Origin: Eutreptiella sp. 'Long Island Sound 2002'
Lineage: Eukaryota > Euglenozoa > Euglenophyceae > Eutreptiales > Eutreptiaceae
NCBI GenBank assembly: GCA_964036045.1
Contig: OZ038378.1
Location: 170,468,476 to 170,532,475, forward strand
Direction: 5' to 3'
Length of the DNA: 64,000 nt
The position numbers were made by a program, and so were the translations under genes. Position 1 is the first letter of the stretch. Each line of letters begins with the position of its first letter. Shown one piece after another: positions 22,801-32,169 of this stretch. The notes beneath the pieces are model-generated. The model was given only the letters and a program-made list of their open reading frames with translations, was not told the DNA's origin and did not search any database.

Positions 22801-25800
22801 GACTCCACATCTACCGGGCGGAACGACTGGGCGAGGTGGAGGGCCGGGCTTCTTTAGAATAATTAAATATCAAGGGGGGGGAGGGGGAGGGGGTCCAAAA
22901 CCCCCTCCCTCCCTCCCACAAACCCCCTCCCCCCCTCCCCCCCCCCATTCCAATTCTGCAAAAGTTCAGTTTTGTGGTTTCTGACAGTGCATACTTACTG
23001 GGGGCCCCCCCTTCATCGTGGGGGACCAAATCTGCTGTCTACCCCCCTCTCCTTGCTCTCGACTCTTCCCACCCTCCGTTAAACAGAGCATTGGGGGCCT
23101 GAGACTGCGTCACTTGCAAAACTTTTGTTTCTCTTTTTGTTATCTTTTCTTTCCTGTTAGTTAAACGACGCTGTCTGCAGGTCTGGTGCCAAGGTAGGCC
23201 AAGGGGTTCTTTGGCCGGGTGTGGGGGGCCGAGAGGACGCCTTGGCACCAGGGAGTCCAAGAGAGCAAGGCAGAGGGTTGCCTTAATACTGTAAATAATG
23301 CCCCTACGAGACTCTCGGCCCTCCCTTACCGGCAACCCCTCCTGCTTCGGCTTTTAAAGGTGTTGGTTAGGGGAAAATTCAGTGTAGGACACCGAGGACA
23401 GAATCATTGGGATGCTGCACTGTCTTGCCACCCCCCCCCCATTTTGCCTGTTGTGTTGTGTTCAAAATATGTGCTCTGTCTGCATATGTCTGCACATTTC
23501 CGCTCTATCTGCTTTGTCTGCACATGCATCTGCTTCAATTAGACACTCATTCATGGCAAAACGCTTTTTAACTCCAAATGCTCCCCGGGCAAAGGGTTGT
23601 GCACTGCTCCAGGAAGTTCAGAATAGGTCCATGAATTAACAGCAACCCTCCAGGAATGAATGATCTGTTTTTACAACAAAACCCCAGCACCAAAAGGAAA
23701 AAAACCTGCTGTGATACATTTTGGTGCGCAAAGACAAGGGGGGGGGGGTGCTCTGGCCAAACCCCCCCACTCCCTCCCCCCTCAAAACCCCCACCCCCCC
23801 TCCCCCCCCCCGCTCAAAAGAAGCCCTGGTGGAGGGGAAGAGGCTTGGTGGGCTTGCCCTTGTAGAGGCCGTAGCGGACAGTCTTGTTGGTGGTGGAGGG
23901 GGTGCCGGCCTTGAGTTGGAGGGCATCATGGAGGAGCCCAAAGTGGACGCCCCTGCCAGAGCGGAATAGGACCACACGGGGGATGTTGTTGCACGCAACA
24001 GTGAGGGAGGATTTGCCTTGGCGTCGAAAAGCGAGGGATGCGGAGGTGACGAGTGGGGGGGGGCAAGCTTGGAACAGGCGTAGGTAGACACGGACGCGGG
24101 GTTCGCGGGGCGGGCTCTGGCCCGCAGGAGGTCCTGTAGGAGGGGAAGGGGGAGTTTGGCGGGAAGGTGCTGGAGGGGCCACCAAGCGTCATGCGCGCAA
24201 CGCTCCGTAACGAAGGCGTGGTTCATGGGGATGTCCCGGGCGGCTGTCTGTGAGTGGAACTGGGTTGTGACCTTGGCGAGGGGCTCAGAGCGTGTGGCGA
24301 GGACTGGACTGGGTTGGGGGAGAATGCCGTGGAAGGGCTCTGGCAAGGGTGTGGGCAGGCGGAGGGCCACGCGGGTGGTCTTGGTGATGCAGTGGGAGGC
24401 AAGAGTCTCAGAGCGGGAGTCTAGGCCTCTGGCAGCTACCCGCTGGCCCCTGCCCGGCGCATGTTGTGTGCGCCCCACCGCCGCCGCCCCCCCGCGCGGT
24501 CCTCAACGTCCTCGCCACGACCCTCCGAAACCGGCGCGCATCCATCGCCCTCTTGGCCAGAGGGGCCGTACGAGCACTGCTCCCTTGCGCCCTTCCCAGG
24601 GAGAGCGTGTTGGCAATTTTCCCGCCGGCATGTGCCGGGCGCCGCAGAAACCAAATTGGAGACCCCCCCCCTCCGCCCTTTTAAAAGGAGGTGTACTTGT
24701 TGTTTGGGGTGTTGGCCTGTCCTGATGGTGGGAGACGGCTGTCCATGATTGCCCATGTGGGGAGGGTGAGCAGGGCAACACCACCCCAGTTTGTGTTACG
24801 ATTCCAACATCATTCGTGGTGGAGAGCACCCGCCAAATCCTCACGGTCTGGGAATGACTGAAAATGAAGGCTGCTGGCGCCGGCAGTGGACTGGACCCCA
24901 CAGGGACAGAAGCACAGGGACAGCCGTCTGGGTCGTCTGTCAGGATACGCTGCCCCACAAACGAACAATGACTACAATTTCCTCTCCAAAACTTGAACAA
25001 TTGCGCATATCCGGAAGTACGAAGGGCATGCTTCGTTAGCCTTTGTGGCACCCCCCCCCCTCACGGTAATGGGGGTGTGCCGGCGTAATGTGCGCCGCCA
25101 CAACACATGACTTGTTCTTGTAGATCTGTGCATCGTTTTTGGTTGAATACCTTGATATCAGTTGGGTTGAAGGAGAGAAGTGGTTTCATGACTGCCTTGT
25201 GGATGCGGACGTTGGTATGCCGAAGGAGTTCTGCAAAACCAGCGTCGAAGGGGCTTTATGCGTCTGGGAAGTCGGTTTTTGAAGGCGGCGGTCTGATTGA
25301 ATTGCCAAGACCTGGGTAACAGGGCGTGCACCGGCCGTGGAAGGGGTTGGGCCTGAGGCTTGTGATGGTATGGTGGTGTGGCAGGATTTGCATATGCCAA
25401 CTACAGGGGCTACAGACGGCAGCAGCAGGACAGGGAGGGCGCACGGAGGAGCAGATCAATGAAGACGGCAGCAGAAGGGACTGCAGTTGCAGCAAAGGGC
25501 GAAATGGCGTGTGGGCCAAACGGACATGAGGAAGCAGCTGTCAAGCTCTGGCGGAAAGATGGATGTGGGTCAGGGACGCCGCGTATCAAGGCAGGGTGGT
25601 GCGAGGGAGGGAGGGAGGGAGGGAGGGAGGGAGGGAGGGAGGGAGGGAGGGATATTTGGATTTGGATTTGGGTGCCGATCTTAAGGCTCACAGGACGCCC
25701 GGGGGGGGAGCACGATGGCGTACCTGACGACTCTGCAGATCGGCTGGCCAGGGGGAGGAACGGAGGGACGGAGGGAGGGATTGGATTGGATTGGATTGGA

Positions 25801-28800
25801 GAGTGTCGTTTTGGCTGGTGCCACTAGTCCCCACATGGACAACTCGCAATTTTTTCTAGGCTGGATGCACCTACATACCACCTTTACCACCCAACCCACT
25901 GTACATACACTCAACACCAACCCCTTCTGCACAGCACGTCCAATATCAAGGCATTGTGGCCCGAGGGAGGGAGGGAGGGAGGGAGGGGAGGACAGGGCAG
26001 AATGGGCAGGACGGCACTCTTGGCCTTGGCCCTTGACCAGCCCAGACATTGCACAGCCCAAGCAATAGACCCCCCACGCCAGGGCTTCGGCCCTTGCTGG
26101 CATCGGTGTGCCCTGGCTGCATGCAGTCCGCCCCCGCCCCCTCGGGATTGGAATGCAACAACAATCCTCAGCCCAAGCTCAAGCTCAAGTGATCATGGGC
26201 GGTCCAAGCGTTTGGGCCACGAACGGGGGTGGCCTCAGCCCCCCCTGCGTGAGGCATGGCGAAGTTCAAAGGCCCATGACGGTTGGCAACCAGAGGGTCC
26301 CTGGGCATCGGAGGCGAGAGTCAAGGTGCAAGAGTTGCCCCGACGCAGTGGTGACTTCTCGGAGAAGCAAGGGATTAAGGATGTGCAGGCACAGCCGAGT
26401 GAGGGCAGAGGAGGATGGGGGAGGAGACTGTCCCATGGACAATGCCCACCAACACAAAGGCGCGGTGTTGTGCAGGTAGTAGGGGTAGGAGATCGGAATT
26501 TCAGAGATTCGTTTTGGAGGGTTCACACGTAGGGACCACACAACAGCCCGTCTGTCCTTAGCCCCCCCCTCTCCCCCTCTTCCCCGCGCCTCCCTCCCTC
26601 CTTCCCTCCCGGCCCTCAACACCTGAGTTTAAGAGGTGTTTAAATTTTTGACCGTGGAGTTGATATTGGGAGCGGCTGGTCCTCCGCAGGATGTACCCTC
26701 TCTGTTCTCTGACTGACGAAACGCCGCACGCGCTGTCTCACAGCCATCAACGCAATGATGTGGCAGAACGCCGGCAAGTCCGGCATCGACCAGTGGAATT
26801 TCACAATGTCCCCAGAGAACGGATCGCAGGTGTGCTCGCTGCTCCAGGCAGCATCGCCATGTCGCACAGACGTCATGAAATGAATTCCCGCCGCACCGTT
26901 GTTCCGCCACATCCGTCCCCCCCCCCCCCCCCACGCACCGATAATTTTGGTCAACAAAGCAGATCACCCAACAAACATGGCGCTGGACACCGGCCGCACC
27001 CTACGGCACCCAACAAGCCTGTCTCAAACATCCCTCGACTGGGCACCCCAATGCCGTGCCAGCCCTTTGTTGTTGGCAACAGACCTGCTCTCTGCCACAA
27101 GTGCTCTCTCACCCTCGACCCGGGCCGCAGTGAGAACGGAGACACAAGGAAGGTCCAACCGACAATGCCCCTGTGTTTGCGTCTGGTGCGTGTACTGCGC
27201 CTTTCCCCGGTGCCTTTGTCTCAGCCCTTGCGCTTGGAGGGGGAGGGTGGGAGGGGGAGATTTTTAGAGGGCGAAAAGGTTGTTGTAGACAGATTTGGAA
27301 GCCGCCCCTCCGCGCAAACATGTCCTTCAATTTGAGGGATGCTGTGTGCTACAATGTGTGCACAGGGAATGACAGCAACCATCCACAGCCCCCTCGGAAA
27401 CAACAGCAAGGGACCTTGTACCAAAAATTTCTTTCATTTCTACGACGGAGTCCAAACAACTCCCCTTAATCTGGGCCCTCCCAAAAAAAAAACCCTCAAA
27501 TTAATCGAACCCCCCCCCCCCCACAGCCCCAATTTTGGGGCGAGGGTCCGCCCTGCCGACCGCTTCAGTCGGCCCCAACGCCGCTCCCAGCGGTCCGTAC
27601 CCGCCAGCCATGGCCTCCCGACTGCTGTTCCAGCCGCTGGTAACACTTCTGCAAGCCCCCGTGAAGGCCCTCTTCAGCCCACCGCCCCCGCTCAAGCGCA
27701 CGCAGCCGCAGGGGAGTGGACGCAAGTCCAGGGGGAATGCTGCAAACGCGAGTAGTAGGACAGCCGTTCCCGCTGTCCCCCGGAGAACACCCCCCCCCCC
27801 TGCCCCCCGAAGACTTACCTCCATCAACAAAAGCAGGCCACGCAAAGAACATGGCATTGGTTGCGCGCGGTACCTCTCCAGCCCGTCCACGCTGTCTATC
27901 TGTCAGCCAGTCATTTCTGCTCTCACTTAGAAATGGTACGTGCAGTAGCACCGCGTGTGTGCGCCGGCCTTGTGGATTACCCCCGCCCCCCGCCCGTGTA
28001 CGTCGTAAGTGGGGCTTTTTTCTTCGTTTGCCAGTAAATGCAAGTAAAAGTCATTGAACTGCTGTGATGTCAGCAGCTGTTTTTCCTGCTGTACGTTGAG
28101 TGAATGTGGCAATGCGAGGGGTCTTTGCATTGCAGCGGAATAGAAATGCCTCGCACTACGAGTTCCTGGGACCCGCATTACATTTGCCTCCCCCACACGT
28201 GGCCTATCAACGCCCCGGGGCGTGCGTGGGGCACCGAGGGGTTCGGTTGCGTCACGACTGGGGCTCGCATTGCTTAAGTCCTCTGGAGGTGGACCGCGTA
28301 CACTAAAGCACTGCTGAGGGGGTATATGTGGAGGCATAGGACGGGCGTAGGGGGGGGCTCATTCCAAGCCATTCCCCCGTGCCATGGTCCTCTGAGCAGC
28401 GATTTGGACCCCGGCTTTCAGATCGGTTGTCCCCACATGTCACGATGGCCCCGGCCGAGGCTGATGCGTCCCATTAGAGCCGTCTGCAAAGCTGTACAAG
28501 CCCGAGATGATCGCCAGTGTGCCAAGCGAGTTGGTGTCAAACCGGGCCATTCCATGAGGACCGGGCCATGAAAGTAATGCAAATGGGCAGAAGGAGAAGG
28601 AGAAGGAGGAGAAGGAGGAGACCGGCATTTGCATAGAGTTTAGAGTGGCATACTCAATGGATTGCCCCGCCGCCCCCGCATTGCTCAGCATGAACCGCCC
28701 ACAGTCCCAAGGCCTCCCTCTGCAGCACTCAACAAGGATGGGACACTGCAGACTGCAGTACTGATTGGCCTATTTTCTTGAATGAATGGGTCAGCCCCCC

Positions 28801-31800
28801 TCCCCCTCCCCCCCCCACGTCTCTCCATCAGCTCTTGTGCACCCCCTCATGCCTCAGGATCCAAGTGGCAAGTACACGCGCCAGTGGGTACCAGAACTGA
28901 AGCGGCTCCCCAATAAGTACGTACACAAGCCCTGGCAGGCCCCAGCGGATGTGTTGAAGCAAGCAGGGGTTGTCCTGGGGCAGACGTACCCGGAACGCAT
29001 CATCGAAGATCTGCGCAAGGCCCGCGCAGTCAGTGTCGCAAGTACAGCCCCCCTTCCCCTCTTCCTCCCGCGCGCGCGCTCGCTCCTTCGCTGCCGGACC
29101 ACAATCCAGACAACAATTTGTTGGTGTAATGTAGGATAGCACTGTTTTGTGCCGCGATTGAAGTCTCCTTGACTCCCATCAAGCACCGTAAAGGGGTCCC
29201 GTGACTCAGCCGTCATAGCACATGACGCATGACCGAGAAGAAGCCGGTTCGAGTCCCATGTTGGGCAGGGGCACCTAAGCTGGGGCATAGGTCGGCGAAC
29301 TACGTCCGGGGCGCTAGGGGCGTCCTCGGTGATCCCACGCATCCGCGCTTCTTGGGCGCCTGGACGTCGCTGGGATGTTCCACCTCCTCCTACCGCCGCA
29401 ACAGCCGTGCAAGGGGGAGGCGCTGTACGGGACCCGCCCATGCCAGGCCCAAAAAGTACAAGTTCTTGAAGTGCCAGCGTATCCCTACACGGGCCGGACC
29501 GTAGCCTCCTCCTCTGCCCTTATCCCGCTTGTTGAGGGGAGTCACCAACCCCTGCGCTGGTGTTGGTGGGGGCCTTTTTCAGGCGAAACCCCTGTCCCTC
29601 CCAGAGGCACCGGACAATCAATCCAGACGCTGACTTCTTCCCGAGATCCAAAAGAGTTGGGACCCTGCAGCCAGTAGGGGTTTCTCTTCAGATGCTTCAA
29701 GCATGATGAAGTGGTTTCAGAACCGCATCCCGCTACCCACACTGGAAATGATCGCCAACTCGACAAAAATTCGGTTGTATATTGTATCCCCAGCCGTAAG
29801 CCCCCCCTCGCCCCTCCTCAAAGAGGCTGGGTGGGCGAGTTGTTGGATGCTCTTCTGCTTCGAACCCCTCTGACGTTGCCCCCATACGCACACCGTCGGT
29901 TGGTAGCTAACCGCCGTCACTCAACCGGCAACTGCCATTGTGGACTTGGCCCTTCCTGGTAGCGGGCTGCTGCTGATCGCGATGTTGTTGACGTTGTTGA
30001 CATGTGTAGTCCCAAAAAAACCTGTGGTCAAGCAGTATCTGACCTGTCTTCATCCTGCTCCAGATATGTTGGACATGAAGCGCCAAACGCTGCAGCACAT
30101 CGATAACGGGGGCTATGACATCATCGTTCTGCCGGACGGCACAACGACCCGGGTGTTTACCAAGCAGGTGTAACTCCCCTCCACCGCTTGAGCCCTGACG
30201 AATCCTTTGGCAGGTAGGTCACTGCTGGGGGGCTGGTGGGGGACTGCTGGGGCCCAGTTCGTTGTAGTGGAGCCGACGTTCTCAAACGTGCTCCTCGTTA
30301 ACTTGAGCAATAGGTGCAAGAGGGGACACCTCAATTTCGGGGTCTGTTTGATGCTCGCAGCTATTTGATGGGGCATATACGTTCATTGCAATAACTTTTG
30401 TGTGTTCTATATGTGATTTACACATTGTTGTAGGACACTACATTCAAGATTGACTATATTTGATCTCAACTATCACACATAGTTGGCTATTTCTTTTCAA
30501 GACCTTTGGCCCCGGTAGTATATAAGAGCGGTAACTCCGTGTGGGGTTCTATTTGTTCAAGGCTCTTCTCTCTTTGGTGTTAGTTTTTTGACTGTCATTT
30601 GGTCTATGCAAAATGACTTGTGGGACTAATGGAGGTGGACCTTCATAAACATTCATCATGGGTTTAGTCGATTGCTATTTGCTTTGTTATTTTGCTTTTG
30701 CTATTGTTGTGTGTCAATGTGCGCGCGATGTGATATCTACTGGGATGGGATCAGCGAGGATCAATATTTGTCTATGTATGGCCCTCGGTTTTTCAGCCCA
30801 AGCCTGGGCCAAGTGGAGTGAGAAAGCATTATTGCCCTATCCTTGTGGAGGGGAGTCACAGAGGAGCCGCTCATGTTTGTGCCAGACCCCACATGTACCT
30901 AGACATGTTCGCATGGCATGCTCAACATTCAGGATCCGCGATTTGCCTGCACAAATGGGCCGGCATCTGGGCCGACCGAAGAGCCTAGCATATCACCGGC
31001 GATCCAACTTGGCAGCTCGGCCCCAAGGTCCTGCCTTTAATTACCCTTACCCTGCGGGGTCGGGGTCTGCGGCGCGCCCGCGGCGCGTAGTAAGCGCTAC
31101 AAACGACTCAGTGTCCGGGCCGGGATTTGCCTGCACAAATGGGCCGGCAGCCGGGCCGGGATTTGCTTGTACCAATAAGCCGGCATTTGGCCAGCCAAAG
31201 AGCTTGGCATATTGCCCGTTATCCAACCCAATAGCTCAACCCCAAGGTCCCACCCCAGCAGCCTATACAAACAAGCTCGCGTCCGGGCTAGGATTTGCCT
31301 GTACAAATTCGCCAACATTCGGCTGGCCCAAGAGCCTTGCATATCGCCGGTGATCTGGGCCGGTGGCTCGGCCCCGAGGTTCCTCCCCGGTTGCATGTAC
31401 AAATTGGCTGCCAGGCCCAGCATATGGATAGCCATTTCGGTGTACAACCCAGGAGCATACCAAGCAATATTGTTGCCTTGCCTCCAATATTGGGTTGCAT
31501 ATACCAAGCAACCTTGCCTACCAATCTTACCAGCAACATATATTTGGCAAAAGTGCCCTACCTTCTTTAGCTGTCTAGCTTCATGTGCAGCTGCCTAGAG
31601 GAGTGTAAAGTGAGCCCCCCCCCCCCCGCCTCCCGGTCAAGCACATCCTTGAGGCCCTGTGCAACACATGCATGTTGCAGACCCTGTTTGTTGTATATGG
31701 TCTAAGGTGCAGCATGCTGTACCGAATGCGTTGGCTGGCCAATCCACCAATTTGGCAGGTTTGGAGCCTGGATCACTTGCACGGCCAAGCTGAGACTGCC

Positions 31801-32169
31801 AGCAAGCCCCACTGCTGCACGGAGTTAATCAGCTGCCCCTTCACCCCGACTTGTTCTCGTCTCAAAAGCACTGCACCATGTGCCCCTTTGTCCCCTCAAT
31901 TCAGGTTAACCTCCATTTCCTTCCCCTGCATTTTGCAGGAGTACCGCCTGGATAAGTCCGGTCAGCTCTTGCCGCCGCCTCTGAAAAGAGAGCCCAGGCC
32001 CTCCAGCCCTTCACATCCCTCAAGTCCTTCAAGTCCCCGCCAGACTACCCTCGACTCATTCCTTGACCTTTCACCAGAGAAAGCCGTCAAACGGGAGCGT
32101 GGCAAGGCAAAGGGAAGGACAGGCAGACTGCAGGGGGCTTTCGGGGGGTCAAAGCCAAGAGCACAGTAA
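10829..32169 (+). CDS. Photolyase/cryptochrome family flavoprotein, 13 exons
   Basis: Exons: 10829-11075, 14086-14261, 14376-14471, 15970-16149, 17262-17366, 19186-19291, 19396-19549, 20358-20451, 25124-25214, 26744-26829, 28858-29041, 30064-30167, 31939-32169. All introns are GT-AG, the phases agree, and the joined frame is 617 codons plus stop. Residues ~43-233 form the antenna-binding alpha/beta domain ([15 protein letters not shown]). The FAD domain follows ([56 protein letters not shown]). By eye, W423, W400 and W347 match the E. coli electron-transfer triad W382/W359/W306, and N419 matches N378 beside FAD N5, as in photolyases. CPD-contact positions E274, N341 and W384 correspond to R316, Q382 and N425, so a class I CPD enzyme is unlikely. 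The ~110-residue tail is Ser/Pro-rich with KR clusters and a PIP-box-like QTTLDSFL. The start is uncertain: TTCACAG|CGACC near 10873 could be an acceptor for an upstream exon. It could be a repair enzyme or a photoreceptor. Confidence 0.9.
13752..13830 (+). other. tRNA-like sequence with Pol III A and B boxes
   Basis: TAGCTTAGTTGG fits the A-box consensus. GGATCAAACCT about 46 bases downstream is a near B box, and T runs follow at about 13826 and 13839. The D arm is recognisable but has an extra base. The T loop is one base short and no 7-bp acceptor stem pairs. I read it as a tRNA-derived (SINE-type) relic carried inside the TIR element rather than a working tRNA gene. Confidence 0.5.
13879..13970. 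repeat. Three 31-bp tandem repeats
   Basis: The motif CCCACCAGGAAAT begins at 13879, 13910 and 13941. Similar CACCAGGAA(G/A) words occur in other introns near 18790-18830 and 23650, and a related CCCCCTCGGAAACAAC occurs near 27390, suggesting a dispersed family. Confidence 0.75.
16844..16931 (+). pseudogene. 18S rRNA fragment (530-loop region), degenerate
   Basis: The segment GGCAAGTCTGGTGCCAGCAG and the following text through CTCAAAAGCTCGTAGTC match the universally conserved eukaryotic SSU rRNA around the 530 loop. Near-invariant bases are changed: the GCCGCGGTAA core reads GCTGCGGTAC, and TCCAGCTCCAATAGCG reads TCCGGCTCCAAGAGCG. Homology fades on both sides and the right side runs into a 7-bp tandem repeat. 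It lies in intron 4 of the photolyase gene and cannot be a functional rRNA. It is probably an inserted rDNA or reverse-transcribed rRNA piece that has since mutated. Confidence 0.8.
16941..16981. repeat. CATGGGG tandem repeat
   Basis: Almost six perfect copies of a 7-bp unit start 10 bp after the 18S-like fragment. Confidence 0.9.
21121..22808 (-). pseudogene. Antisense retrotransposon-like remnant in photolyase intron 8
   Basis: On the minus strand a series of overlapping open frames (22808-22449, 22397-21945, 22339-21851, 22158-21568, 21545-21162, 21459-21121) changes frame repeatedly, as in a decayed ORF. The last frame carries [19 protein letters not shown], which resembles the CPLC...HLL.HC knuckle near the C-terminus of non-LTR retrotransposon polyproteins, with the final Cys lost. 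Further upstream are segments such as [13 protein letters not shown] and [21 protein letters not shown] that read like real protein. A GC-rich open stretch at 24478-23636 on the same strand may be its N-terminal part. No complete reverse-transcriptase motif set is visible, so the class is tentative. Confidence 0.35.
25603..25652. repeat. GGGA microsatellite
   Basis: About twelve GGGA units lie in intron 9 of the photolyase gene. A GGATT run at about 25779-25800, a second GGGA block at 25963-25990 and a CCCT-rich block near 26588-26609 follow within 1 kb. Confidence 0.9.
27237..27523. mobile_element. Diverged relative of the intron-1 TIR element
   Basis: Aligned by eye with 13560-14027, this stretch shares the left part (GGCG..., GACA.ATTTGGAAGCC, CCTTCAATTT.AGGAT.CT) and the right end (CCTTAAT, a purine run, CTCAAATTAA, then a C tract). 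It lacks the tRNA-like centre. Terminal repeats are recognisable but mutated. It lies in intron 10 of the photolyase gene and shows that the family inserted at least twice in one gene. Confidence 0.5.
27610..27930 (+). CDS. Unclassified 106-codon ORF in photolyase intron 10
   Basis: An ATG in an ideal context (GCCATGG) opens a GC-rich frame directly after the diverged TIR element. The N-terminus [20 protein letters not shown] could form an amphipathic or organelle-targeting helix, followed by Pro/Ser-rich sequence with basic clusters ([13 protein letters not shown]). No domain is recognised. It may be chance, an alternative exon of the host gene or a nested first exon; the C-terminal third looks non-coding. 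Confidence 0.2.
   Translation: MASRLLFQPLVTLLQAPVKALFSPPPPLKRTQPQGSGRKSRGNAANASSRTAVPAVPRRTPPPPAPRRLTSINKSRPRKEHGIGCARYLSSPSTLSICQPVISALT
29195..29265 (+). other. tRNA-like segment with perfect B box
   Basis: GGTTCGAGTCC at about 29247 is a perfect Pol III B box, and TGACTCAGCCG about 50 bases upstream is close to an A box. The T stem and acceptor stem do not pair, so this is not a functional tRNA. It is more likely a tRNA-derived SINE head or a chance match in photolyase intron 11. Confidence 0.3.
30519..30526 (+). promoter_or_regulatory. TATA-box candidate inside photolyase intron 12
   Basis: TATATAAG followed by AGCGG lies 132 bp upstream of the ATG of the nested 231-codon ORF and within otherwise mixed sequence. 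Position and sequence fit a Pol II core promoter for that ORF, but there is no transcript evidence. Confidence 0.35.
30658..31353 (+). CDS. Nested repeat-containing ORF in photolyase intron 12
   Basis: A 231-codon frame opens at an ATGG about 130 bp after a TATA-like box. The N-terminal 22 residues are hydrophobic ([16 protein letters not shown]) and could be a signal peptide or anchor. The C-terminal half contains three copies of a protein repeat around PKSLAY...SN.A.PQGP, preceded by (G)FACTN.P, at codons starting 30976, 31195 and 31327. The spacings are 219 and 132 bp, so all copies stay in one frame. The third copy is cut by TGA where the first has CGA, and recognisable repeat-like sequence continues after the stop in other frames. 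No known family is recognised. It may be a young or decaying nested gene, or coding sequence from an element. Confidence 0.35.
   Translation: MGLVDCYLLCYFAFAIVVCQCARDVISTGMGSARINICLCMALGFSAQAWAKWSEKALLPYPCGGESQRSRSCLCQTPHVPRHVRMACSTFRIRDLPAQMGRHLGRPKSLAYHRRSNLAARPQGPAFNYPYPAGSGSAARPRRVVSATNDSVSGPGFACTNGPAAGPGFACTNKPAFGQPKSLAYCPLSNPIAQPQGPTPAAYTNKLASGLGFACTNSPTFGWPKSLAYRR
30937..31386. repeat. Diverged ~100-bp repeats, three full copies and one partial
   Basis: Units at about 30937-31036, 31160-31254 and 31292-31386 each start GATTTGC(C/T)TG and end near CCCCAAGGTCC or CCCCGAGGTTC; a truncated unit starts near 31126. Divergence is about 20-30 percent by eye, much older than the RT array at 43-55 kb. 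Confidence 0.7.

Noticed and set aside
23636-24478. 280-codon minus-strand frame as an independent gene
   Set aside because: It ends in G-tract-coded poly-glycine and shows no domain. I treat it at most as the front end of the decayed antisense element.
29195-29265. Functional tRNA gene
   Set aside because: Only the B box is good; the T stem and acceptor stem do not pair.
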